39,169 bases of DNA, taken from positions 1 to 39,169 of the IMG/VR virus record IMGVR_UViG_3300004184_000002; one strand, given 5' to 3'. This DNA is from a virus. Below, in pieces: positions 7,913-15,061 of the stretch. A program made the position numbers and the translations under genes. The notes below the pieces were generated by a model. That model had not been told where the DNA came from, made no database searches, and saw only the letters and a list, made by a program, of their open reading frames with translations. Numbering within the stretch: position 1 is the stretch's first letter; each line of letters opens with the position of its first letter.

Positions 7913-8453
7913 TTTTCCTCATTCTTAAAATCTCTGATTAAACACAACTGCCTGATTAACAGCTCAACATCGCTTACCCCCAGCAGCTCGGAAATCAACG
8001 GCAAACCGGCCCAATCGATAACGCCCGCCATCATATTCCAGGCCTGGATGGCACTCTCCAGGTCATGCCCCGGCGCTTGTTGCGGGATTGGGAGAGTGCT
8101 AGCTTCTAGCCAGCTTCGGGCTTTCCCAGCGTTGCATCCAACTGTGCTTGATAAGCATCATAGGCATCCAGCACCGCAGCGGTTAACGGCGACCATAAAT
8201 CCGGCCGGTCTGCCACCCAGTCCATAAATAACTCGGTCTCAAACGGCACAGATACACTAGTGCCGCCTGGGATGATATCAAGCTCGGTCAGATTCCAGCC
8301 GATCACAAAACGCTGGAGGATGTCGCCCTCTTTGAGGGTAACCCCACGCATGCCGATGACCTCCATGACGGTCGGACGGCGTACCGTAAAATCAAAGCCA
8401 CCGGCCTTGACCAGCGTCTCCCGCGCCTTTCTAAGCTTGTCGATTAGACTCAT
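7909..8453 (-). CDS. Tail assembly chaperone, -1 frameshift product (gpG-T type), 181 aa
   Basis: The zero-frame product is 8453-8106 (115 aa). The heptamer GGGAAAG lies at 8127-8121 in the proper phase (ctG-GGA-AAG), with the zero-frame stop 16-18 bases further on. Slipping back one base opens 70 further codons, starting with Ala-Arg-Ser-Trp-Leu-Glu at 8121. They end at the TGA 7911-7909, overlapping the next ATG. GGGAAAG is also the slippery site of lambda G-T. The fusion (111 + 70 = 181 aa) would be made at low frequency and coat the tape measure during tail assembly. The extension has no start codon of its own near its beginning, which favours frameshifting over a separate gene. Confidence 0.85.
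8106..8453 (-). CDS. Tail assembly chaperone, unshifted product (gpG type), 115 aa
   Basis: A 115-aa protein immediately after the tail tube gene. It starts MSLIDKLRKARETLVKAGGF, followed by DFTVRRPTVMEVIGMRG, and continues into acidic and helical segments (FMDWVADRPDLW). This fits the small pre-frameshift tail chaperones. The start overlaps the tail-tube stop by 4 bases (ATGA at 8453-8450). Such proteins bind the tape measure and are absent from the mature virion. The slippery heptamer is six codons before the stop, within codons 109-111. Confidence 0.83.
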   Translation of the reverse strand: MSLIDKLRKARETLVKAGGFDFTVRRPTVMEVIGMRGVTLKEGDILQRFVIGWNLTELDIIPGGTSVSVPFETELFMDWVADRPDLWSPLTAAVLDAYDAYQAQLDATLGKPEAG

Positions 8454-9112
8454 GATGAGTAGTAGGACGGTGAGCCAAACATGGTAATAGATGCCGGGGA
8501 GACAATCTTTTCTTGCGCAGACCCAGTCGGCGCCGCTGTAAAACCCACATAGCCGGTAAATACCTGGATCGGCCCGCCGGTGCCATAGGTCAACTTAAAT
8601 GCCATTTGCGACTGTAAATCGGAGGCGCTTTTCATAGCGATTTGGCCCGCATCCGTAATGTCCCACAGCTGCTCCATGCTGATGGTAATGGGATTTGCAG
8701 AGCCTGGAATCTGGGTTTTTTGGTTGCTGTGGATCGTGGTGGTATCGATAAAATCAAAATCACCGCCCGATACATTAATACTCGATGCCGTGGTTATTGA
8801 AGTACCAAAAGTAATCTTTTTAGCCGTGCCGCTGGTAAATGTGTCGAAGTTGGTGGTATCAATACCGGTACCGCCGGAGACATCTTCAAGTTGAAATGAT
8901 ACCGTTGTCGCGACATTGCACACCCGGAACACACGCCCGTTCAGTTGCGACATACCCACTACGCTCAACACGACAAAATCGCCATTGGCGAAATCGTGCG
9001 TACCCGTAACTACGCCAGGCGCGGCCTTGCTTATGCCGGTAATCGTTTTTGCTACGCCTAACGCTGACTGCATCGCTACAGCTACATTAGACATTTTACG
9101 TACAGTTGCCAT
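8450..9112 (-). CDS. Major tail tube protein, 220 aa
   Basis: A 220-aa beta-rich protein placed immediately upstream of the chaperone gene, the canonical position of the siphovirus tail tube protein. The first 100 residues look like an added Ig-like segment (VTGTHDFANGDFVVLSVVGM, then LNGRVFRVCNV). After it come SINVSGGDFDFIDTTTIHSN and TYGTGGPIQVFTGYVGFTAAP, typical of tube-fold C-termini (VxGxxxFxxxxxxxxG pattern). No catalytic motif is visible. A strong intrinsic terminator lies between this gene and the preceding one, so tail genes may have their own transcription control. Confidence 0.8.
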   Translation of the reverse strand: MATVRKMSNVAVAMQSALGVAKTITGISKAAPGVVTGTHDFANGDFVVLSVVGMSQLNGRVFRVCNVATTVSFQLEDVSGGTGIDTTNFDTFTSGTAKKITFGTSITTASSINVSGGDFDFIDTTTIHSNQKTQIPGSANPITISMEQLWDITDAGQIAMKSASDLQSQMAFKLTYGTGGPIQVFTGYVGFTAAPTGSAQEKIVSPASITMFGSPSYYSS

Positions 9113-9139
9113 GATTGTATTTCCTCAATGAGTAGGCAT

Positions 9140-9164
9140 AAAAAAGCCCGCGTTGAGCGGGCTT
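9140..9164 (-). terminator. Intrinsic terminator between head and tail genes
   Basis: On the minus strand an 8-bp perfect stem (AAGCCCGC, loop of 5, GCGGGCTT; 9164-9144) is followed by a run of T (9145-9140). It lies in the 73-base gap upstream of the tail tube gene. With no antitermination it should reduce tail-gene transcription. Confidence 0.85.
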
Positions 9165-9185
9165 GCTATGTAAAAAGGGTTACGA

Positions 9186-9518
9186 TTAGGCGTCGATTAA
9201 AGGATCACCGTTAGCCGAGTCCACTTCAGCGGTCAAATTTGCATTCGCGGCCGCTGCATCAATAATCGCCTGTCTATCGGCGGCCATTTCAGCCAGCAGT
9301 TCGTCGGCTCCGGTAATATCGCCCTGCGCTATCAATTGGCGCACTTCTGTAATCAATAAATCGAATGATGCTTGTTGCGCTGCGACTGCATCAGTGATAC
9401 CCGCCACTGCGTCTTTAATGTCCTGTAAGGTTGCCATAATGTTTAATTCCTGTTGTTGTAAAAGTGTAATAATATTTTTCGCGGTTTTTTTGCCGAAAAA
9501 GTTTAGATTGATAGCCAT
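9186..9518 (-). CDS. Small helical protein of unknown function, 110 aa
   Basis: A 110-aa acidic, Ala-rich protein with amphipathic helices (LQDIKDAVAGITDAVAAQQ, LITEVRQLIAQGDITGADEL), probably a coiled coil. Two starts are possible. ATG 9518 has AAGGAAAG upstream. ATG 9437 (MATLQDIKDAV) has AGGA upstream and gives an 83-aa protein lacking the basic N-terminal segment. It lies between a tail completion gene and the terminator before the tube gene. No family recognised. Confidence 0.65.
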   Translation of the reverse strand: MAINLNFFGKKTAKNIITLLQQQELNIMATLQDIKDAVAGITDAVAAQQASFDLLITEVRQLIAQGDITGADELLAEMAADRQAIIDAAAANANLTAEVDSANGDPLIDA

Positions 9519-9577
9519 AAGCTTTCCTTATGTTCGCCTGGTTGTTACATGCGGCATAGGCGGTTGCCAGCAATTTT

Positions 9578-10003
9578 TTAAATGATCGGCCCGAATTCGG
9601 TAGTACTGTAAATAACGTGATAGGTCAGTGTGCAGACATGGATTTCCGGTTCTTCTTCAGAGACGCTGAAATCAGTCGCAACCAGCACCATATCATCAGC
9701 CAGCAGCGGCCGCGTTAATACCGCTTCGATCGACACCGCAGCGGCATCCATATCGGACTCGGCTTTTTCGTCATCTGACGTGCCGCGAATCCAGGCATTG
9801 ACAGAAACCGTTAAAACCCGCTCTTGTGGCCTCGGCTGCGCATGTATTGATAATGTCTCGACGCTTTCCTGATCGGCATACAATGTGATTGCCGGAAATG
9901 CATTTCTGGTTGGACCGATACGCTGAATCCACACCCCGGAAAAACCGGTTAGCGCTTTCAGTTGCGTTTGCAGCGCTTGCAGCAAGGCTCGGCGGATATG
10001 CAT
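9578..10003 (-). CDS. Probable tail terminator/completion protein, 141 aa
   Basis: The ATG at 10003 overlaps the connector stop (TGATG), so translation is coupled. The 141-aa protein has a basic start (MHIRRALLQALQTQLKAL), then beta segments (FPAITLYADQESVETL, RVLTVSVNAWIRG) and a closing HVCTLTYHVIYST. The arrangement resembles small tail-completion proteins (gpU/Z type) that cap the tail below the connector, and its position after the head-tail connector fits. Assignment to a specific family is uncertain. Confidence 0.7.
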   Translation of the reverse strand: MHIRRALLQALQTQLKALTGFSGVWIQRIGPTRNAFPAITLYADQESVETLSIHAQPRPQERVLTVSVNAWIRGTSDDEKAESDMDAAAVSIEAVLTRPLLADDMVLVATDFSVSEEEPEIHVCTLTYHVIYSTTEFGPII

Positions 10004-10596
10004 CAGAACCAATCCCGCATATCGATATAATTATCCAACAATTGTTTGGCAGCGTTGGGAATCGTAAACGGCCTAACCACGCCTTCCATGCTGGTCTGAA
10101 AAACCTCCCACTGTCCGACAATGAAGCGGATCGCGTCCTTAATCGACTCAGGAACGTCAGCCGGATTGCCATAGCCACAGACGTATTCGACCTGCACACT
10201 GTTTAACTGCGCTCGCGCCAGAGGCCAGCTTGACCCATAGGCAGGCACAATACAGCCGCCCACCAGATCAACCTGATAGCCGGATGGCGCCAAGATTTGC
10301 TGAATGCCATCAGCATCGTTATATTTAACCGCTGTGACCGAAACAAGAGGCTGCTTTAACCGGAGGCGATGACCCGTATCAACGTTATACGGGAAATCAT
10401 GGGCATAGCAGGTCCAGGCTTGCGTGATAAACGCCTGGCCCGTGTATTGCTCGGCCCATTCCCGAGCGCTGATGATACGACCGGCGATAATATTATCGCG
10501 CGATATATCATCCGCCTGGGTGATGCCCAGATGCTCGCGCATATCGGCCAGCGAGACCGGCTCGGTGACGGGCGGTGTTTTAAGAAGATGTGTCAT
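10003..10596 (-). CDS. Head-tail connector, gp6-like, 197 aa
   Basis: This has the usual pattern of the phage gp6-like connector family. The N-terminal helix is SLADMREHLGI, followed by IIAGRIISAREWAEQYTGQA, then a beta domain (TAVKYNDADGIQQIL, VEYVCGYGNPADVPESIKDA) and a closing helical segment (AIRFIVGQWEVF). The VCGYG...VPxxIKxAI signature is typical. The protein adds to the portal ring and seals the filled head. The ATG overlaps the stop of the 62-aa membrane protein gene by 4 bases. Confidence 0.88.
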   Translation of the reverse strand: MTHLLKTPPVTEPVSLADMREHLGITQADDISRDNIIAGRIISAREWAEQYTGQAFITQAWTCYAHDFPYNVDTGHRLRLKQPLVSVTAVKYNDADGIQQILAPSGYQVDLVGGCIVPAYGSSWPLARAQLNSVQVEYVCGYGNPADVPESIKDAIRFIVGQWEVFQTSMEGVVRPFTIPNAAKQLLDNYIDMRDWF

Positions 10597-10781
10597 TTTT
10601 GGCCTGACTTGTCATCCAGCGCGACGCCCATACCTCCAGCTACCGTACCGCCGATCAATAGCAGCGTCTCTATATCGCCTTTATGGCCAGTGAGCAGCAG
10701 AAGCAACCCTATAATACCGACAACCAGCCAGATTAGGCCGCGCTTTGTTGAGGCCTGGGCAAGATTGATTTTAATATTCAT
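10593..10781 (-). CDS. Small two-helix membrane protein, possible holin, 62 aa
   Basis: A 62-aa protein with two predicted membrane helices, residues about 15-31 (GLIWLVVGIIGLLLLLTG) and 37-54 (IETLLLIGGTVAGGMGVA), and a charged C-terminus. Size and topology fit a small class II holin, but no lysin gene is adjacent. It sits oddly inside the head module between an SGNH hydrolase and the connector. AGGT lies about 10 bases upstream of the ATG. Its end overlaps the connector start (ATGA). The holin role is only a possibility. Confidence 0.6.
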   Translation of the reverse strand: MNIKINLAQASTKRGLIWLVVGIIGLLLLLTGHKGDIETLLLIGGTVAGGMGVALDDKSGQK

Positions 10782-10801
10782 TTAATGAGATTACCTGTAT
10801 G

Positions 10802-12382
10802 CTAAACAAATGAGTCAGGTATATTCGGCGTAACCTCAATTAAACCAAGCTCGATCAAATCAAGATCAATAGCCGCATTAGCCGGACTGCTGGCAGCAAT
10901 CGGCCGGATATTTAATTCAACGGTGGTGGTAGACACACCTTTGTAAAATGTAAATGCATTTGATTCCAACACAATAACGCTACCATCAGCTGGAATAGAA
11001 TATGCCTGATCTGTTGCGCTAGCGCCGTCGTTTGTCTCGCCGGCACTAGGTATAACACCTGAGAAAAGCTGAGCAATCCCGACTTTCGTATTAAGTCTGA
11101 AGCGTGCAAAAACTTTAAATGTTTTGCTTGTTCCCAACCATGATTGCGGCGGCGTAAACGTATATTTTGCATTTATATAATCAGATGTTCGGTTAGCAGC
11201 TCCAGGCCACGATCCTGTTATTTTTAATGATCCGTCTGCATTACGTGATGTTGCGCCTACTGCCGTTCCAGCTGCGCGGATTGTGTAGCCAGCCGGGACA
11301 ACTGAGCCAACGCCTAAATTTGTCGCTGTGCCGCCCGTGCCATCCAGTCTCGTTGCCTCAAGTGGCGTTACTGCATATTTTAATAAAGATTCTGCAGGAG
11401 GGAGTATATCTTTAATTTGTGGAGCCAGAAACGCAGCAACGTCAAATATACGCGACAATAATGGATGCACCCCATCTGTCCAACCTGCCGCAGGCGACAC
11501 CGGAAAGCTTGGATTACTATCATCAACCCATTGTGTGGATAGATTGACTCCATAGGCACCAGGAACATCAGATGACAAATTATTAACCAAATAATCTTTC
11601 AGCGCATAATAATCGGCTTCTCTACTAGCCGGTACAACATTGTGTGGCATTGACGAGCAAATAATAGGTAAACATCCGTAATAGATACACATGTTAGCAA
11701 TATTGCGCGACCATACTTTCATCTGCTCGATAGTTAATTTTGTCGAATCTGCAGTGATGAAATCATTTTCAAACATGTGAAACAATGCATAATCTGGACG
11801 ATAAAAACGCAAGTCGCGTTCAAGGTCTGGCATCATCTCTTTGCAATATGCGCCCCCGTATCCATACGGGCTAACTAATTCGACGGGACTGCCTAGCATC
11901 ATAACTGCGGCATTTGCCGCACCATACGTCAGCGTCATATTAGGGTTAGCAGCGGAAGCAACAACATACACAGAAACAACAGCTCCCAATCTGGCAAACA
12001 ATGGCAATCGATCAGCTATAGTTATATTTAAACCCGTTACATCAGTAACGACAGATTTAAAAATACGACCCGTATATAGTTTTATGTATAAGCCAGAGCC
12101 AACTGAAAACGCTGTTGCGCTAGCTACCGGTATAACATTACTATCAATTGCCACAATCGCTGTTGTTGTAGTATTTGATGTTGAAGCCTTAGGCGTGCAT
12201 TGCTCGGCAATGGAACACCCAAAAATAAGCATTTTTTTTCTGTTTAACGATATTTTTTCAGGAAAACTAATATCCAATTCTTTGTCGTCGGTATCATTCC
12301 AGATCCCAACAATCGAGTTGTCGGATTTATTCCGAATCGGATGCAGAACAGATTCTTTATCTTTATATTGTGACGAATGCAT
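10802..12382 (-). CDS. SGNH/GDSL-type hydrolase with C-terminal beta domain, 526 aa
   Basis: SGNH landmarks occur in order: KKMLIFGCSIAEQC with the probable nucleophile Ser near residue 57, HMFENDF near residue 205 (block III Asn), and WTDGVHPL near residue 310 (block V Asp-x-x-His). A separate insertion of about 90 residues follows block I. The C-terminal 190 residues are beta-rich (TFKVFARFRLNTKVGIAQLF) and may bind a surface. Family members deacetylate or cleave ester-linked groups on polysaccharides. Encoding one between capsid and connector genes is unusual. ATG 12382 is preceded by GGGA; an in-frame TTG lies at 12394. The gene reads AT-richer than its neighbours, and a strong hairpin sits just upstream, which suggests a later insertion. 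Confidence 0.75.
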   Translation of the reverse strand: MHSSQYKDKESVLHPIRNKSDNSIVGIWNDTDDKELDISFPEKISLNRKKMLIFGCSIAEQCTPKASTSNTTTTAIVAIDSNVIPVASATAFSVGSGLYIKLYTGRIFKSVVTDVTGLNITIADRLPLFARLGAVVSVYVVASAANPNMTLTYGAANAAVMMLGSPVELVSPYGYGGAYCKEMMPDLERDLRFYRPDYALFHMFENDFITADSTKLTIEQMKVWSRNIANMCIYYGCLPIICSSMPHNVVPASREADYYALKDYLVNNLSSDVPGAYGVNLSTQWVDDSNPSFPVSPAAGWTDGVHPLLSRIFDVAAFLAPQIKDILPPAESLLKYAVTPLEATRLDGTGGTATNLGVGSVVPAGYTIRAAGTAVGATSRNADGSLKITGSWPGAANRTSDYINAKYTFTPPQSWLGTSKTFKVFARFRLNTKVGIAQLFSGVIPSAGETNDGASATDQAYSIPADGSVIVLESNAFTFYKGVSTTTVELNIRPIAASSPANAAIDLDLIELGLIEVTPNIPDSFV

Positions 12383-12396
12383 GTTTTTTCCCAAGT

Positions 12397-12420
12397 AATA
12401 GCCGCCAGCAGGCGGCTATT
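12397..12420. promoter_or_regulatory. Perfect hairpin just upstream of the SGNH hydrolase gene
   Basis: 10-bp arms AATAGCCGCC and GGCGGCTATT with a 4-base loop occupy 12397-12420. The structure ends 14 bases before the hydrolase ATG. Only on the plus strand is it followed by TTTT. On the late (minus-strand) transcript it could attenuate, block a processing nuclease or modulate translation. Confidence 0.75.
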
Positions 12421-12433
12421 TTCAAAATCACTC

Positions 12434-12856
12434 TTAAACCGGTGGATTAACAGTCGGCGCGGATTGCGGATGGCCGAGCACGGCGACGGCAGACAACAAT
12501 GCGGCGGAAGCGTTGGCAACCGGCGTGATAGTCAGCCTGGTATAGCGCTTGTTACCTATGTAGCCAAGCTTTCTTGTTTCGTTGTCGTCGTCGAACCGGA
12601 ATGCGGCCAGCGCTTCGGTTCCGATCAGGTCAACATCGGACACGGCTGCAGCGTCAGACAGGTTAGCCGCATCACCCTCTTCAAGCAATACGGTAAACGT
12701 GGCGTCGGCGTCGGCAATTGAGCCGGTGGCGATCAGGTAGGTAAGGGAGTCAAAGCCCTTGCGGTCGATGATTTCGCCGACCTGGGCGGTGGTGTCTGCC
12801 ACTGAAACCGGGCTTAATACCCGTTTGACGTGGATATTGTTAGTTAAATCTTTCAT
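12434..12856 (-). CDS. Putative head decoration/structural protein, 140 aa
   Basis: A 140-aa soluble protein two genes after the protease and directly downstream of the capsid gene. It begins MKDLTNNIHVKRVLSPVSV, contains the beta-type run SLTYLIATGSIADADATFTV and an acidic middle, and ends RYTRLTITPVANASAALLSA. Proteins with this pattern are common beside HK97-type capsid genes and are usually annotated as hypothetical structural proteins. Decoration of the capsid is inferred from position only. A 76-bp REP-like palindrome separates it from the capsid gene. Confidence 0.7.
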   Translation of the reverse strand: MKDLTNNIHVKRVLSPVSVADTTAQVGEIIDRKGFDSLTYLIATGSIADADATFTVLLEEGDAANLSDAAAVSDVDLIGTEALAAFRFDDDNETRKLGYIGNKRYTRLTITPVANASAALLSAVAVLGHPQSAPTVNPPV

Positions 12857-12868
12857 GGTTTGTCCTGT

Positions 12869-12944
12869 TGTAGGTTGGGTTAGCGTCAGCGTAACCCAAC
12901 GAATAAGAAATGTTGGGTTACGGCCTTGCCTAACCCAACCTACA
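12869..12944. repeat. REP-like palindromic element, most complete copy
   Basis: The outer arms TGTAGGTTGGGTTA (12869-12882) and TAACCCAACCTACA (12931-12944) are perfect inverted repeats. Each half contains a further small palindrome (GGGTTA...TAACCC). The whole is a 76-bp nested hairpin in the only sizeable gap between the capsid gene and the next gene. Related shorter copies occur at 26991, 27695 and 29084. It resembles bacterial chromosomal REP elements rather than phage coding sequence. Confidence 0.85.
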
Positions 12945-12948
12945 GTTT

Positions 12949-14304
12949 TTAGGTTGCCGCAAATTTGAGCAGTTTAATTGCTTCAAAATTCTGGACGCCG
13001 CCACCGGTCCGTTTGGACACGTTAAATTTCGTGTAACCTGGTTTGGTGACCTGGTCGCGGATGATGGCGATGCCGCGTCGATCGACGATCAAATAACCGC
13101 GTTTGAAATTGCCGAAGGCGATCGACAGCGAGTTGGCGGCAATGTCCGGCATGTAATCGTCAATATCGATCGGATAACCGAGCAAGGTATCAGACACACC
13201 AGCCATCAAGCCGGGTTGCCAGATATAGTCGTCATTGGCGTTTCTTATTTTGCGGATGGCTGCCATCGTCAAATCGTTCATCAGCCATGATGCACCGTTG
13301 CGGTATTTGCGTTTCAGCGCGTGTACTGTATTGATCAGCGCATCACCCTCGTCGGTGTGGAATGCGCCTGCTGCGCCAGATGGGACATAACCAAGCTTTC
13401 CCCAGGCATAACTGGCGTTGGTAACGGTGTCATAATCGAGGATCCCACGCGGTTTTTTGATGCCGGTTCCGGTTATGAAAGCTTCGCCCTCCTTCTCGAC
13501 GAAGATTTCTTCGACTTCTTGCGTCAACCATTGCTCGATGTCGATGACACCATCTTCTAGCATGTCGTTAGTCGCCCATGGATAGGCGTAAAGCTTGCCA
13601 AATACGAAATCAAGTTCTGACAGTTTCTGCGTTGCAGTTTCTACCGAATCTTCGGTTTCACCGAGCCAGCCGCCAGCAGCGCCAGTGGTTACAACCGGTT
13701 TTTTGTAGCTGGGCCCACCTATTTGACGGACGGTAGCAAGGCGGCGCATAGACACTTCTGCAGTCGCCACGCGATCGATCATCGTTTCGATTTCGGTCGG
13801 CACCAGATAGCCGCCGTCCGGATCGCTGCCGGTATTCAGCGCTTTTCGTTCCAGGTCGTGCAAGTTGTTGTCGCGGCCTTTGCGGAAATATTCGGCAAAT
13901 GCCGACTTGTGCTCGGCCTGATCCTGCGAGAGTTCGTCATCCGATCCGCCAGCGTTGCGGCGGTTCGATTTTTTCATCAATTCGCCGATTTCTTTCGAGA
14001 GCTTGGTCAATTCGGTGTTGATATTCTCGACTTTTTCGACCGTATCAGCGGGCGCATAACCCTTTTTCTCGACGGCTTCCAGGCGCTTGTCGTTGGCAGA
14101 CTTGAATTCTTCAAACGCGCGACCCTGTTTTTCGAGCAGATTGTTGATCTCTTTAATGTCGATATCGCCAATACCGGCCAGCATCAGACCGCCAGCGGCC
14201 ATTTCTTCAGCCGATGCGGTATAGCCAATTGCCTGCGCGATTAATATGCCGACGATCGCGAGCAGCGACCAGCCGACGCGGGGGGTAATTTTTGGTAGTT
14301 TCAT
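12949..14304 (-). CDS. HK97-type major capsid protein with N-terminal hydrophobic segment, 451 aa
   Basis: The HK97 fold family is indicated by gene order (terminase-portal-protease-capsid) and sequence. Residues about 48-125 form an acidic coiled coil, the delta/scaffold domain. The capsid core follows from about residue 155 (LNTGSDPDGGYLVPTEIE), with VVTTGAAGGWLGETE, the insertion GTGIKKPRGIL and a C-terminal NFEAIKLLKFAA. Unusually, residues 10-31 (VGWSLLAIVGILIAQAIGYT) look like a membrane or signal segment ahead of the delta domain. The ATG at 14304 has AAGGA 7 bases upstream, so the segment is probably translated; Met35 and Met41 are alternatives without such a site. The protease should remove it during maturation. 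Confidence 0.93.
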   Translation of the reverse strand: MKLPKITPRVGWSLLAIVGILIAQAIGYTASAEEMAAGGLMLAGIGDIDIKEINNLLEKQGRAFEEFKSANDKRLEAVEKKGYAPADTVEKVENINTELTKLSKEIGELMKKSNRRNAGGSDDELSQDQAEHKSAFAEYFRKGRDNNLHDLERKALNTGSDPDGGYLVPTEIETMIDRVATAEVSMRRLATVRQIGGPSYKKPVVTTGAAGGWLGETEDSVETATQKLSELDFVFGKLYAYPWATNDMLEDGVIDIEQWLTQEVEEIFVEKEGEAFITGTGIKKPRGILDYDTVTNASYAWGKLGYVPSGAAGAFHTDEGDALINTVHALKRKYRNGASWLMNDLTMAAIRKIRNANDDYIWQPGLMAGVSDTLLGYPIDIDDYMPDIAANSLSIAFGNFKRGYLIVDRRGIAIIRDQVTKPGYTKFNVSKRTGGGVQNFEAIKLLKFAAT

Positions 14305-14308
14305 GGAT

Positions 14309-15061
14309 TTATCCTTGTTGGTTTTGGAAAATTGCGGCGTTGCGCTCCAGTAGCGCGGCCATTTGTTTCAATTCCTCGCTGCCGGCATCGGCGTCGGTTC
14401 GCAAGGCGCGGAAACCACGGGAAATGACCGTTTTGGCTTCCTTTTGGCTCAGACCTAAGACATCTCGTAAGGTCCGTTCAAGTTCTCTGTCGGTTAAGTC
14501 ATGGAATGACTTAACACCGCCGATCCTGGCCTTGTCGTTGGCAGGAAAGGTCACAATACTGATTTCTACCAGGTCGATTTGCTTGATTAGGCGGTCATAG
14601 GGGTCATTTTTGCCGCCATATACTTCATCGCGGACGTAATAACCGATAGACAGACCGGAAATAGCGGGCCTCGGCTGCATTTTCATGAGCTTATAGAGGT
14701 CAATACCGTCCGTTGTATCGGCTAGAATGCCGCTGGTTTTTAGGCCGAAATCATCCTCTTTTAGGTCTGTATAAACACCGACGGGTTTGAAATCTGCTGC
14801 CGACATGCCCCAACCGCCATGCTGTTGCAGCATGGACGGCCATTCCTGCTTGCCTGATTTAACATCGGCCAGGTAGGCTGAAAATGCGCCCTTTTCGATC
14901 ATGTCTCCGTAGGCGTCAACATTCCCGAATGCAGCGCCATAGCCAGAAAACTCCATCGTATCGGCGGCCGTATCGGTCGGCGCGAGTTTGCACTGGGCGA
15001 CGTTGAGGCGTTTAACCTCCAGGCCGCCGGGCTGCTCAGTTTGTTTGGTCTTGATTATCAT
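14309..15061 (-). CDS. HK97-family prohead protease (S78), 250 aa
   Basis: This shows the S78 prohead protease pattern: MEFSGYGAAFGNVDAYGDMI, MLQQHGG containing the probable catalytic His81, and PAISGLSIGYYV containing the serine (S135 or S138), followed by DLVEISIVTFPANDKARI. The closing basic helix (residues about 180-250) is the region normally cleaved. The enzyme removes the capsid delta domain before DNA packaging. Its ATG overlaps the end of the portal gene by 26 bases, and the capsid gene starts 4 bases after its stop. Confidence 0.92.
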   Translation of the reverse strand: MIIKTKQTEQPGGLEVKRLNVAQCKLAPTDTAADTMEFSGYGAAFGNVDAYGDMIEKGAFSAYLADVKSGKQEWPSMLQQHGGWGMSAADFKPVGVYTDLKEDDFGLKTSGILADTTDGIDLYKLMKMQPRPAISGLSIGYYVRDEVYGGKNDPYDRLIKQIDLVEISIVTFPANDKARIGGVKSFHDLTDRELERTLRDVLGLSQKEAKTVISRGFRALRTDADAGSEELKQMAALLERNAAIFQNQQG

